Shown: in pieces, positions 27,109-37,407 of the stretch | Position numbering within the stretch: the first letter of the stretch is position 1 | How the letters are laid out: each line of letters starts with the position of its first letter | Source: Staphylococcus argenteus | Lineage (GTDB): Bacteria; Bacillota; Bacilli; Staphylococcales; Staphylococcaceae | Assembly: GCF_000236925.1 (NCBI RefSeq) | Contig: NC_016941.1 | Coordinates: 62,001-126,000, forward strand | Reading direction: 5' to 3' | DNA: 64,000 nt | The notes under the pieces: generated by a model | The model's database searches: none | The model's input: the letters and a program-made list of their open reading frames with translations, nothing else | What the model was told of the DNA's origin: nothing | Translations under genes and position numbers: made by a program

Positions 27109-28296
27109 ATGAAGGATATGAATCAACAATTAATTGAAACTTTAAAAGCAAAAGAAGACAAAATGATTGAGATCAGACGTTATTTACATCAGCATCCAGA
27201 ATTATCTTTTCATGAAGATGAAACGGCGAAATACATCGCTGAATTTTACAAAGGTAAAGATGTGGAAGTAGAAACGAATGTCGGACCGCGTGGGATTAAA
27301 GTAACGATTGATTCAGGGAAACCTGGTAAAACATTAGCAATCCGTGCAGACTTTGATGCCTTACCTATTACTGAAGATACAGGCTTATCTTTTGCATCAC
27401 AAAATAAAGGTGTTATGCATGCTTGCGGTCACGATGCACATACAGCTTACATGCTTGTATTAGCAGAGACACTTGCTGAAATGAAAGATAGTTTTACAGG
27501 AAAAGTCGTTGTGATACATCAACCAGCTGAAGAAGTACCACCGGGTGGTGCTAAAGCAATGATTGAAAATGGTGTATTAGACGGTGTTGATCATGTATTA
27601 GGTGTACACGTCATGAGCACGATGAAAACAGGTAATGTATATTACAGACCGGGCTATGTTCAAACAGGACGTGCATTCTTCAAATTAAAAGTTCAAGGTA
27701 AAGGTGGCCATGGTTCATCACCACATATGGCAAATGATGCCATTGTTGCAGGTAGCTACTTCGTCACAGCGTTACAAACAGTTGTATCTAGACGACTAAG
27801 CCCATTTGAAACAGGAGTTGTCACAATCGGTTCATTTGACGGTAAAGGTCAATTCAATGTCATTAAAGATATTGTTGAAATTGAGGGCGATGTACGTGGT
27901 TTAACAGATGCTACAAAAGCAACAATTGAAAAAGAAATTAAACGTTTATCAAAAGGATTAGAAGCATTGTATGGTGTAACTTGCACATTAGAATATAACG
28001 ATGATTATCCTGCATTATATAATGATCCAGAATTCACTGAGTACGTAGCTAACACATTAAAAGAAGCAAATCTTGATTTTGGCATTGAAATGTGTGAACC
28101 ACAACCACCTTCAGAAGACTTTGCATACTATGCTAAGGAACGACCAAGTGCCTTTATTTATACAGGTGCAGCTGTGGAAGATGGTGAAATTTACCCACAT
28201 CATCATCCTAAATTTAACATTTCAGAAAAATCATTACTTATTTCGGCAGAAGCTGTAGGGACAGTTGTTTTAGATTACCTTAAAGGAGATAACTAA
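27109..28296 (+). CDS. M20-family amidohydrolase/aminoacylase
   Basis: This 395-aa zinc hydrolase removes acyl groups from N-acylated amino acids or related amides. Metal-binding motifs are visible: MHACGHDAHTA near residue 102, QPAEEVPPGG near 145, HVLGVHVMS near 165, and HHHPKFNISE near 365. The exchange domain holds GGHGSSPH. Three in-frame ATGs (27100, 27109, 27118) lie in a 9-bp tandem repeat; AAGGAG at 27094-27099 fits 27109 best. It is followed one base later by norC with GGAGAT inside its end, so the two are co-transcribed. Confidence 0.88.
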   Translation: MKDMNQQLIETLKAKEDKMIEIRRYLHQHPELSFHEDETAKYIAEFYKGKDVEVETNVGPRGIKVTIDSGKPGKTLAIRADFDALPITEDTGLSFASQNKGVMHACGHDAHTAYMLVLAETLAEMKDSFTGKVVVIHQPAEEVPPGGAKAMIENGVLDGVDHVLGVHVMSTMKTGNVYYRPGYVQTGRAFFKLKVQGKGGHGSSPHMANDAIVAGSYFVTALQTVVSRRLSPFETGVVTIGSFDGKGQFNVIKDIVEIEGDVRGLTDATKATIEKEIKRLSKGLEALYGVTCTLEYNDDYPALYNDPEFTEYVANTLKEANLDFGIEMCEPQPPSEDFAYYAKERPSAFIYTGAAVEDGEIYPHHHPKFNISEKSLLISAEAVGTVVLDYLKGDN

Positions 28297-28297
28297 C

Positions 28298-29686
28298 ATG
28301 AATGAAACATATCGCGGGGGCAACAAGTTAATTTTAGGTATTGTATTGGGTGTTATTACATTTTGGTTGTTTGCACAATCACTTGTTAATGTTGTACCAA
28401 ACTTACAACAAAGTTTTGGTGCAGACATGGGGACAATTAGTATTGCGGTCAGTCTAACTGCACTATTTTCAGGTATGTTTGTTGTTGGGGCAGGCGGACT
28501 AGCAGATAAAATTGGGCGCGTGAAAATGACGAATATCGGCTTATTATTAAGTATTATTGGTTCAGCCTTAATTATTATTACGAATTTACCGGCATTATTA
28601 ATTTTAGGTCGTATTATACAAGGTGTATCAGCAGCATGTATAATGCCTTCCACATTAGCTATTATGAAAACATATTATCAAGGGGCAGAGCGTCAACGTG
28701 CCTTAAGTTATTGGTCTATCGGTTCTTGGGGCGGTAGTGGTATCTGTTCACTCTTCGGTGGGGCAGTTGCGACAACTATGGGGTGGAGATGGATTTTCAT
28801 CTTCTCAATTATCGTTGCCATTGTTTCAATGTTACTCATCAAAGGGACACCTGAAACGAAATCAGAAGTTACCAATACACATAAGTTTGACGTTGTTGGA
28901 TTAATCGTTCTAGTAGTTATGTTACTAAGTTTAAACGTTGTCATTACTAAAGGCGCGGCACTTGGTTATACGTCACTATGGTTCTTTGGTTTAATTGCAG
29001 TCGTTGTTGTAGCATTCTTTATGTTCTTAAAAGTTGAGAAAAAAGTAGACAATCCGCTTATTGATTTTAAATTATTTGAAAATAAACCGTATACAGGTGC
29101 AACGATTTCTAACTTCTTATTAAATGGTGTCGCAGGTACATTAATTGTAGCGAATACATTTGTACAACAAGGTTTAGGTTATACAGCATTGCAGGCTGGA
29201 TACTTATCAATTACTTATTTAATCATGGTGTTATTGATGATTCGTGTTGGTGAAAAATTATTACAAAGAATGGGTTCTAAGCGACCAATGTTATTAGGTA
29301 CATTCATTGTAGTCATTGGTATTGCGCTTATTTCATTAGTATTTTTACCAGGTATCTTTTATGTTATCAGTTGTGTTGTAGGATATTTATGTTTCGGACT
29401 AGGTTTAGGTATTTATGCAACACCTTCTACAGATACTGCCATTTCAAATGCACCTTTAGATAAAGTAGGTGTTGCATCAGGTATTTATAAAATGGCTTCA
29501 TCACTTGGTGGCGCATTCGGTGTCGCAATTAGTGGTGCAGTATATGCTGGTGCAGTTGCTGCTACGAGCATTCATACAGGTGCGATGATTGCACTTTGGG
29601 TTAACGTATTAATGGGTATCATTGCATTTATCGCAATCTTATTTGCGATTCCAAATGATGATAAGCGCTTAAAAGACGCGAAATAA
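28298..29686 (+). CDS. norC: MFS multidrug efflux pump NorC
   Basis: This 462-aa drug:proton antiporter of the DHA2 (14-helix) branch of the major facilitator superfamily is strongly similar to the NorB quinolone pump as I remember it, with the same start ITFWLFAQSLVNVVP and the motif GGLADKIGRVKMTNIG between helices 2 and 3. NorC is the paralogue of the same length in this genomic position. It would export quinolones and dyes. The regulator NorG is encoded 5 kb away. It overlaps no gene but directly follows the amidohydrolase. Confidence 0.85.
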   Translation: MNETYRGGNKLILGIVLGVITFWLFAQSLVNVVPNLQQSFGADMGTISIAVSLTALFSGMFVVGAGGLADKIGRVKMTNIGLLLSIIGSALIIITNLPALLILGRIIQGVSAACIMPSTLAIMKTYYQGAERQRALSYWSIGSWGGSGICSLFGGAVATTMGWRWIFIFSIIVAIVSMLLIKGTPETKSEVTNTHKFDVVGLIVLVVMLLSLNVVITKGAALGYTSLWFFGLIAVVVVAFFMFLKVEKKVDNPLIDFKLFENKPYTGATISNFLLNGVAGTLIVANTFVQQGLGYTALQAGYLSITYLIMVLLMIRVGEKLLQRMGSKRPMLLGTFIVVIGIALISLVFLPGIFYVISCVVGYLCFGLGLGIYATPSTDTAISNAPLDKVGVASGIYKMASSLGGAFGVAISGAVYAGAVAATSIHTGAMIALWVNVLMGIIAFIAILFAIPNDDKRLKDAK

Positions 29687-29813
29687 TAATGTTGACACGC
29701 CCAGTATTTTGGTGAATATTTAAATGAAAATAAAGCAAATTAAATGAGGAAATGTATAGAGCAGTTCATATAGATAAATCTATGATTAGATTTGCACTAA
29801 TATAAGCGAAAAT

Positions 29814-29858
29814 AAAAACCATCCACCCAAACTTTAGATAAGTCAGGTGGGTGGTTTT
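29814..29858 (+). terminator. Terminator downstream of norC
   Basis: AACCATCCACC (29817-29827) pairs with GGTGGGTGGTT (29846-29856) with one G-T pair, followed by TTTAT. Confidence 0.8.
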
Positions 29859-30073
29859 ATTGCGTTGTTCTAAAAATTTGGACACTTATGTGGAACTAAA
29901 TCTAATATGAAGTTTATAGCAATATGCTTCAATTAGGGCAATACGTAAAAGTGTATATTGAATAATTGGGGGTCAGACTCCGAGAACAGTGTCCGTCATG
30001 CTTACCGCATACTAGTAAAATATTGTTATAACAATGATTATAGCCGATTTGAGATAATGAATTTCGCTAAACA
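29859..30073. other. Intergenic DNA between convergent norC and nptA
   Basis: This 215-bp stretch between two terminators has no ORF. It includes a GC-richer segment, GGGGGTCAGACTCCGAGAAC at 29970-29989, which stands out in AT-rich DNA and could belong to a small RNA or a relic. I cannot support a specific call. Confidence 0.25.
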
Positions 30074-30107
30074 AAAAAGCCAATCCATGAATATTGGATT
30101 GGCTTTT
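30074..30107. terminator. Bidirectional terminator between norC and nptA
   Basis: AGCCAATCCA (30078-30087) and TGGATTGGCT (30094-30103) form a perfect 10-bp stem with an A-run before and a T-run after. It can end nptA on the minus strand and stop read-through from norC. Confidence 0.88.
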
Positions 30108-30164
30108 ACATGCATCTGAATCTCTAATTTTATAAAAAATATGAATATAAATAAGACAGTAAAA

Positions 30165-31832
30165 TTAAATTTCAGTTGTTGCAATTTCTTCGTCTGTTGG
30201 AACATCATCGTTAAGACCGACAAGTGCTTCAGAAACATTTCGTGAATGATAACCGATACGTTCAAGAACACCAATCATATCGATATATAGTAATCCACCT
30301 TTTGTTGTACATTCACCACGGTTAAGACGTTTAATATGGCCTTTACGTAATTTATGTTCAATATTAAATGATTCTCTACTACGTTCTACAATTTCATCTT
30401 TTTTCGTTTTGTCATAAACATCTAACATATCGATTGCTTTATCAAATGACTCAGCAACATGGTTGAATAATTTATCCATACCGCGTTGTGCATCTTCTGT
30501 AATTCGAATATCTTCATCATGTTGTCGTTTTAATTGAGCGACATACTCTTCTGTTAGCTCTGCTACTTTTAAAATAGAGCGATTGACATCAAACATAACT
30601 GCTAAACGCTCAACGTCTGCCTTCGTAATGGCTTTTGTAGAAATTCTAACTAAATAATTACGAATGCTGTCATTAATTGTTTCAACGGCTTGATGCTTTT
30701 GTTCGAGCTTCTTGATCAATTTTTTATCGTCTTTTGTAATTTCGCGAATGTCTTCAAACATTGATAAGACAATCTGACCCACATTTTGTAATTCTTTTTG
30801 AGTTTCTTGTAATGCAACACCAGGTGCGTGATAAACAAGATCTTTGTTTAAGTGCTGAGGTTTATAGTCATCAGCAATATCTTTTCCTGGGACAAGCTTT
30901 GTAACTATCCATGCTAAACCTGCTACAAATGGTAATTGAATCAAAGTATTTGTTATGTTGAAGATACCATGTGATACTGCAATCGTCATCGCTGGTTTTA
31001 AGTGCCATACATCTTGTAACAAACTAATCAAATGAATCACAACTGGCAAGAAAATTGTGAAGATAATTACTCCGATTAAGTTAAAGATGACGTGTACAAG
31101 CGCCGCACGTTTTGCAGCGATTGAGCCGGCTAAACTAGCTAAGATAGCTGTAATCGTTGTACCAATATTATCTCCTAGTAACACAGGGATTGCTGCATTT
31201 AAACTAATTAAATCTTGTTGATAAAATTCTTGCAAAATACCAATCGTCGCACTTGAACTTTGAACTAGTGCTGTTAACCCTGCGCCGACAATGACAGCAA
31301 GTATTGGATTTGATGACATATCAAGCATTAATTGCTTAAATCCATCTAATGATGCTAAAGGTTTAACGGCATCACCCATAAATTCTAGACCGAAGAATAG
31401 AGAACCGAAACCGAATAGTATACGCCCAATGTTATTGATTTTAGAGCGTTTAAAGAAAAAGATTAAAAATGCACCTAATGCTAAAATTGGCATTGCATAT
31501 TCGCCTAAATCTATACCAATAATAAATGCAGTTACCGTGGTACCGATATTTGCACCCATTATCACGCCAATGGCCTGTTTTAAAGTCATAAATCCAGCTG
31601 TGACAAGTCCGATTGTGATAACTGTCGTGCCTGAACTACTTTGTATTAAAATAGTTACAACGATACCTGCAATAACACCTAATACTGGATTTGATGTAAA
31701 TTTGTTTAAAATATCTCGTAGTCTGTCTCCTGCTGATGCTTGAAGTCCGTCTCCCATGATTTTTAAGCCGTATAGGAAAATACCTAGACCACCTAAAAAG
31801 GAGAAAATGACTTCTGTAACCGACATTTCCAT
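30165..31832 (-). CDS. nptA: Sodium-dependent phosphate transporter NptA
   Basis: This 555-aa Na/Pi cotransporter imports inorganic phosphate with sodium. The membrane half (about 1-330) holds two inverted QSSS repeats, LIQSSSGTTVITIG near residue 65 and ALVQSSSATIGILQ near 190, the hallmark of the PNaS family. The C-terminal 200 residues are a PhoU-like helical domain (VAESFDKAIDMLDVYD). GAGGTGA lies ahead of ATG 31832. The gene points left and ends at the bidirectional terminator. Confidence 0.92.
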   Translation of the reverse strand: MEMSVTEVIFSFLGGLGIFLYGLKIMGDGLQASAGDRLRDILNKFTSNPVLGVIAGIVVTILIQSSSGTTVITIGLVTAGFMTLKQAIGVIMGANIGTTVTAFIIGIDLGEYAMPILALGAFLIFFFKRSKINNIGRILFGFGSLFFGLEFMGDAVKPLASLDGFKQLMLDMSSNPILAVIVGAGLTALVQSSSATIGILQEFYQQDLISLNAAIPVLLGDNIGTTITAILASLAGSIAAKRAALVHVIFNLIGVIIFTIFLPVVIHLISLLQDVWHLKPAMTIAVSHGIFNITNTLIQLPFVAGLAWIVTKLVPGKDIADDYKPQHLNKDLVYHAPGVALQETQKELQNVGQIVLSMFEDIREITKDDKKLIKKLEQKHQAVETINDSIRNYLVRISTKAITKADVERLAVMFDVNRSILKVAELTEEYVAQLKRQHDEDIRITEDAQRGMDKLFNHVAESFDKAIDMLDVYDKTKKDEIVERSRESFNIEHKLRKGHIKRLNRGECTTKGGLLYIDMIGVLERIGYHSRNVSEALVGLNDDVPTDEEIATTEI

Positions 31833-32057
31833 TATTTCACCTCAAATAAGCTTTATATGTCGATTATCGCTTATAATTGTAAATTTAATGTTAAGATTAG
31901 GTAAAATTATTTAACAATATATGTTATTTGTATATGACTTGTAAAATATCGCCACTTATTATGTAAATTTTCAGTGTGAAATGGCAAGTTTGCAATCACT
32001 TGTTTAATAAAATGATGCAATCAATCATGCAATTATGTTTCATCAAAAAAATCATGT

Positions 32058-32107
32058 GAGTGGGATAAAGAAATAAAGTTTGTGAACATATCATTTCTAT
32101 CCCACTC
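32058..32107. terminator. Long hairpin downstream of ohyA
   Basis: GAGTGGGATA (32058-32067) pairs with TATCCCACTC (32098-32107), and the stem continues inward through AGAAAT and ATTTCT. It lies between the divergent ends of nptA's start and the ohyA stop. The motif is a common intergenic hairpin in S. aureus as I remember it and probably ends ohyA transcription. The rest of the 317-bp gap is AT-rich and holds the nptA promoter. Confidence 0.7.
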
Positions 32108-32149
32108 CATGATTTGAAATCACCATATAGACTTATTTAATGTGCCTCG

Positions 32150-33934
32150 TTATAATAATTTGTGTTCTTTTAATAAAGTCTCAATGTACGTACCTTTTAC
32201 TTTTTTAAGGAATCCTGCTAATGCGAGTTTTTGCATTTTCGAATCTTTAGTAATCTCGCGTAAATCTTGATGGTCATTCAGTTCGTATACGGCATCCATT
32301 AAGACGCGAAGATCAAATGGACTATTGATGACTTCTGGAATGCCACGATCGATATTTAATAATTGATAAACAGCTTCCATTGCAGTACGAACAGAATATT
32401 CTGTTGTAAATACAGTGTCACGTTCTGTTTCTGCAAAGTTACCAATAAATGCTAAGTTCTGCGATTGATGTGGGACGACTAAAGGTCTGTCGCCGATAGC
32501 ACGCGTCATGAAATAAGAGGTAATATATGGCATATAAACAGGAATCGTATTAGATGCATGTTTTGCCAAGTCTTCAATTTTGTCAGTTGGTACACCTAAG
32601 TGATACAGCCATTCTTGACATATTTCATTACCACTACATTCTGTGATTGGCTTTTTAATATAATCGCCGTTTACATCTGAATATAAGGCATAAATCCATG
32701 TAGATATTTCATTTTCAGGTTGTTCTTTAAATTGTTGCTGACGATTGATTGTAAAACTGATTTGCCATGCAGAATCATTGATTGTAATAATACCGCCAGT
32801 AACCGTTTTGCCTGCAAGTGGGTCACGTTTACAAATACTTTCTATAATACCGATAATCTCTTTATTGTTTGTTGTCGATGTTGCTGAAACAAACCAACTT
32901 TTTTGAGGAATATTTTGGCAAAACTTATCAGGATTACCAAATTCAGGACTTTGTCGTGCTAAATTTTTCCATAGTGTCCAACTACCACCTAATTCGTCAG
33001 TTGGTGGCGCTGGTGTATCATTATCACCATACGTAGAGCTTTCCGTAATACTACCGTTTGTCACAAAGACAAGATCGTTTGCACTAAGTTTAATTGATTC
33101 TGCATTACCATTACGGTGAATTAATATTTCTCGGGCAATTTTTTGACTTGTCGTAACATCTACTTTGATGTCTTCAACTTTTACATCGTATTCAAATTGA
33201 ACGCCATGTGATTTTAAATATTCAACCATAGGTAATACTAAAGATTCATACTGATTATATTTAGTGAATTTTAAAGCTGAAAAGTCTGCGAGACCACCAA
33301 TATGATGAACGAATCGCATTAGATAGCGACGCATCTCCATAGCAGAGTGCCACGGTTCAAATGCAAACATTGTTTTCCAGTAAATCCAAAAATTTGACTT
33401 AAAGAAGTCATTAGAAAATACATCTGTGATTTTGACATCGTCTAAATCTTCTTCATTCATTAAGCATAAGTCTAAAATTTCTTTAATCGCTTTTTTGGTC
33501 AAAGTGAAGTCTCCATCTGTGACTAAACGTTGACCCTGTTTCTCAATAACGCGACAGCGAGAATAGTTAGGGTCTTATTTGTTTAGCCAATAGAATTCAT
33601 CCAATACAGACGCGTTATCGATTTCTAAAGAAGGGATAGATCTGAATAAATCCCACAAACATTCAAAGTGGTTCTCCATTTCACGACCACCTCGGACAAC
33701 ATAGCCTTTTAAAGGCATATTTTCACCATCAAGACTACCGCCTGCTTTAGGTAACTCTTCTAAAATATGAATCTTCGAACCTTCCATCTGACCATCCCTT
33801 ATTAAAAAACAAGCTGCAGCAAGTGAAGCTAACCCAGACCCGATTAAGTAAGCAGATTTGTTTTCTACATTTTCAGGTTTTTTAGGGCGCGCAAATGCTT
33901 CATAATTTCCATAACTGTAATACATATCCACCAA
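32150..33934 (-). pseudogene. ohyA: Oleate hydratase, interrupted by one in-frame stop
   Basis: Oleate hydratase (also called myosin-cross-reactive antigen) adds water to the cis-9 double bond of unsaturated fatty acids using bound FAD, which detoxifies host antimicrobial fatty acids. The full frame is about 593 residues, the usual length. The N-terminal part (33575-33934) has the FAD start [17 protein letters not shown] and GGSLDG. A TAA codon on the minus strand (33575-33577) follows FYWLNK; the same frame then continues [17 protein letters not shown] and runs to the end at 32150. I remember GAA at this codon in S. aureus, so one G-to-T change explains it. A downstream ATG-independent restart at 33502 would lack the FAD motif. 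Confidence 0.88.
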
Positions 33935-34098
33935 GTCCTTTCGTATTAGAATACACTCAGACTATACCCCTTTGTGAATTGCAAATATTAGTATTTATAT
34001 TGGTAAATATGACGAAATTAGATCATTTTTATATTTTTTATTTTTAAAATTTTATCACTCGAATGTTTTTGGATTCTGAGGTGCGGGAATTGGAATAA

Positions 34099-34971
34099 TT
34101 ATGCATTTTGAAAGAAGTTACTTAAACTAACGCCTAGTAGAGTGATAAGTCCACCTATAATAGCAAGGGTTGTTGGTAGCTCGTCTAATAATAGATAAGA
34201 TAATAATAAAGAAACAATAGGTGTTAAATAAAGAGACATTGTTGCATCAGAGACACCAACTGACTTCACGATATAAGCAAGCAAAATGTATGGAATTATA
34301 GTAGGGAATATAGCTAAATAAAGTACCGATACTATTGATGTAAAAGTGGCGCCGTGTATATCGTTGATGATTTCAGGAATAAAAATAAGCATAAATGGTG
34401 AGCTTGCCATTATTGTATATAGTGTGAAAGCGATGAAGCCGTATTTTTCTATGTATTTTTTCTGGAAAGTAAAATACAAACTTTCACTAAAAGATGCAAG
34501 TAAAATAATAAAAACACCTAATACATTAATAGTTGTGTAATCATCTTTACTTATTGAAATAATGGATATTCCTATAAATGCGACGAGTGAACTTAACCAA
34601 TTCCATTTTGAAAATTGCTCTTTTAAAAATATATAAGCTAAAGCACTAGAAAAAATAGGTGTTGTAGAGACTAGAATTCCAGATATACCTGCACTAATTA
34701 AAGTTTCACCAAAATTTAAAGCTGTGTGATAAATCACAAATCCACAAAATCCTAAAATAAAAATAACAGGGATATCTCTTAGTTCAGGGGTAGGCAATTT
34801 CTTTATAATTACGAACGGCAAGAGAATTATTGTTGCTAAAATTAAACGAAATGCCGACAATGATTCTGCACTAAAATCATTTAACGCAATCTTTATCATT
34901 GGAAATGCAGATCCCCACAAGATGATAGTAAATAAATATGATAGAAAAGTAGTGTCTCGAAGCTTATTCAT
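34099..34971 (-). CDS. EamA/DMT-family transporter
   Basis: This 290-aa protein has ten predicted membrane helices in two EamA repeats (about 10-135 and 150-285), with the first starting LFTIILWGSAFPMIKIAL. Such proteins export metabolites or drugs. I use ATG 34971, 11 bases after AAAGGAG, rather than the ATG at 34983 that nearly touches the ribosome site. It diverges from the MocR-type regulator gene, a common arrangement where the regulator controls the transporter. Confidence 0.85.
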   Translation of the reverse strand: MNKLRDTTFLSYLFTIILWGSAFPMIKIALNDFSAESLSAFRLILATIILLPFVIIKKLPTPELRDIPVIFILGFCGFVIYHTALNFGETLISAGISGILVSTTPIFSSALAYIFLKEQFSKWNWLSSLVAFIGISIISISKDDYTTINVLGVFIILLASFSESLYFTFQKKYIEKYGFIAFTLYTIMASSPFMLIFIPEIINDIHGATFTSIVSVLYLAIFPTIIPYILLAYIVKSVGVSDATMSLYLTPIVSLLLSYLLLDELPTTLAIIGGLITLLGVSLSNFFQNA

Positions 34972-35083
34972 TAATATCATCACTCCTTTAATTATGTATT
35001 CCTATATTAAAAAATATGATTTAAAATGAGTACAACCAATTTTGAATGGATTTACCTATCCAATTTTAAAAGGGAGGGAGAAG

Positions 35084-36481
35084 ATGGCGAAATATAAAGA
35101 TATTGCTAGTGACATCAGAGATAAAATAATCGCAGGGGATTGGTTTTATGGAATGAAGATACCTTCACAGAGGCAGTTGGCGATACAGTACAACGTAAAT
35201 AGAGTAACGATTATTAAAAGTATTGAGTTATTAGAAGCTGAAGGATTTATCTATACTAAAGTGGGGAGTGGAACATATGTTAATGACTATTTGAACGAAG
35301 CACATATTACAAATAAGTGGTCTGAAATGATGTTATGGTCTTCTCGACAAAGAAGTCATTATACTGTGCAATTAATTAATAAAATTGAGACAGATGATTC
35401 GTATATACATATAAGTAAAGGTGAATTGGGTATATCGTTAATGCCTCATATTCAATTAAAAAAAGCCATGTCTAATACAGCAAGTCATATTGAAGACTTA
35501 TCATTTGGTTATAATAATGGCTATGGTTATATCAAGCTGAGAGATATCATCGCTGAACGATTGTCAAAGCAAGGTATAAATGTAGGTAGAGAAAATGTAA
35601 TGATTACTTCAGGAGCTTTACATGCCATTCAACTTTTATCTATTGGATTTTTAGGTCAAGATACCATAATAATTTCAAATACACCATCATATATTCACTC
35701 TACAAATGTTTTTGAGCAATTGAATTTTAGACATATTGATGTTCCTTATAATCAAATTAATGAAATTAATACCATTATTGATAGATTTATTAATTTTAAA
35801 AATAAAGCGATTTATATAGAGCCTAGGTTTAATAACCCGACAGGTCGTTCTTTAACGAATGAGCAAAAGCAAAATATAATTACTTATAGCGAAAGACATA
35901 ATATTCCTATCATTGAAGATGATATCTTTAGAGATATTTTCTTTAGCGATCCAACTCCTTCTATCAAAACTTATGATAAATTGGGAAAAGTTATACATAT
36001 AAGCAGTTTTTCAAAAACGATTGCACCAGCAATAAGAATAGGTTGGATTGTTGCTTCTGAAAAAATAATAGAGCAATTGGCAGATGTAAGAATGCAAATT
36101 GACTATGGATCCAGTATTTTGTCACAAATGGTTGTATATGAGATGTTGAAAAATAAGTCTTATGATAAACACTTAGTAAAGTTAAGGTATGTTTTAAAAG
36201 ATAAACGAGACTTTATGTTAAACATCCTCAATAATTTATTTAAGGATATAGCACATTGGGAAGTTCCAAGTGGAGGTTATTTTGTATGGTTAGTCTTTAA
36301 AATAGATATAGATATTAAATGTTTATTCTACGAATTGTTAAGTAAAGAAAAAATATTAATCAATCCGGGTTACATTTATGGTAGTAAAGAAAAGAGTATA
36401 AGGCTATCTTTTGCCTTTGAATCAAATGAAAATATTAAGCATGCACTCTATAAAATTTATACATATGTGAAAAATATTTAA
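35084..36481 (+). CDS. norG: MocR-type (GntR/aminotransferase) regulator NorG
   Basis: This 465-aa protein fuses an N-terminal GntR winged helix (about 1-75; ASDIRDKIIAGDWFYGMKIP, SQRQLAIQYNVNRVTI) to a class I aminotransferase-like domain (about 110-460). The PLP lysine is in HISSFSKTIAPAIRIGW, and RFNNPTGRSL and EDDIFRD are the cofactor-ring motifs. In this genomic position S. aureus carries NorG, which controls efflux pumps including NorA, NorB, NorC and AbcA. AAAGGGAGGGAG precedes ATG 35084. The symbol rests on location and architecture. Confidence 0.8.
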   Translation: MAKYKDIASDIRDKIIAGDWFYGMKIPSQRQLAIQYNVNRVTIIKSIELLEAEGFIYTKVGSGTYVNDYLNEAHITNKWSEMMLWSSRQRSHYTVQLINKIETDDSYIHISKGELGISLMPHIQLKKAMSNTASHIEDLSFGYNNGYGYIKLRDIIAERLSKQGINVGRENVMITSGALHAIQLLSIGFLGQDTIIISNTPSYIHSTNVFEQLNFRHIDVPYNQINEINTIIDRFINFKNKAIYIEPRFNNPTGRSLTNEQKQNIITYSERHNIPIIEDDIFRDIFFSDPTPSIKTYDKLGKVIHISSFSKTIAPAIRIGWIVASEKIIEQLADVRMQIDYGSSILSQMVVYEMLKNKSYDKHLVKLRYVLKDKRDFMLNILNNLFKDIAHWEVPSGGYFVWLVFKIDIDIKCLFYELLSKEKILINPGYIYGSKEKSIRLSFAFESNENIKHALYKIYTYVKNI

Positions 36482-36671
36482 TTAAAACAATAATTCGAAT
36501 CATTACTGTGGCATGTTAAACAGGTAAATATAAGCTATGCACATTTAACAAGCGAATATTCCTGACGCAACTATAGTATCATTACATATTGTTTAATCGT
36601 TTGGGGTAATGTAATTAAAAGGTAAAATAGGCAGAGTGTTATACATAAAATGTAAAGAAAGAGGCGATAGA

Positions 36672-37145
36672 ATGTCTAAAATCAGGTCTTTTACAATATT
36701 AAGTTTACTAATTTACTTAGTTATGATGTGCTATACAGTAATGAACTATTCGAAATTACCATCGAAAGTGCCTATTCACTATAATTTAGCAGGGAACGCA
36801 GATGATTTAGCTGATAAATGGGTGTTGCTATTGATTAATGCTGCATTTATAGTGATATGGCTTATATTTTTCATCGCAGGTAGATACTATGAACGATTTG
36901 CTAAATGGTCACATTATAATCACACACCACGTGAAATACAGACGATTAAGTTATTTTTAAGTACATTAAACTTGGAAATTATGAGTTATATTTCTATTTT
37001 CATGATTTTAGAAATTTGGCAAATACAACACAATCATCAATTGGGTTTATTATGGTTTAACATGATATTTATCATTATCATTGGATTGACACTTGTCGTA
37101 TTTTGTTTACTCCCTACCATTCATAAAATGAGAGATTCTCAATAA
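36672..37145 (+). CDS. DUF1648 membrane protein
   Basis: This 157-aa protein has the DUF1648 signature at its start: a membrane helix (about 8-27), then SKLPSKVPIHYNLAGNADDLADKW. Further helices lie near 47-67, 95-115 and 123-147. Proteins of this type occur with SdpI-like immunity proteins, but the function here is unknown. AAAGAGGCGATAG lies before ATG 36672; an upstream in-frame ATG at 36636 has no ribosome site. Confidence 0.8.
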   Translation: MSKIRSFTILSLLIYLVMMCYTVMNYSKLPSKVPIHYNLAGNADDLADKWVLLLINAAFIVIWLIFFIAGRYYERFAKWSHYNHTPREIQTIKLFLSTLNLEIMSYISIFMILEIWQIQHNHQLGLLWFNMIFIIIIGLTLVVFCLLPTIHKMRDSQ

Positions 37146-37407
37146 AAATATACGCTGTCATGATGCATTTTTGAAGCGGATGTCGAAGATTAATATAAAT
37201 AATATCTAGTATTTTTAATTAAAATGATATATTATTTATTGTAGTTAAATATTGTGTATATTTTGTGAACTTTTTGTAAAAATTCGATTGCCTGTCACAT
37301 ATAGGAATGTTACATTTTAAATACGTGATCATCGCAAAATATAAGTTGAAATAGGTTCTAGATTAATCAGGATGATAAATATTTTTAGATAAAGAGAGGG
37401 AGTCATT

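Noticed and set aside
32150..33502. Separate shorter gene for the C-terminal part of oleate hydratase
   Set aside because: The frame is continuous with the upstream part across one stop codon, and the shorter product would lack the FAD-binding motif; one disrupted gene is simpler.
37262..37280. Rex-binding site upstream of lctP
   Set aside because: TTGTGAAC matches one half, but the second half departs too much from the palindromic consensus to list as a site.
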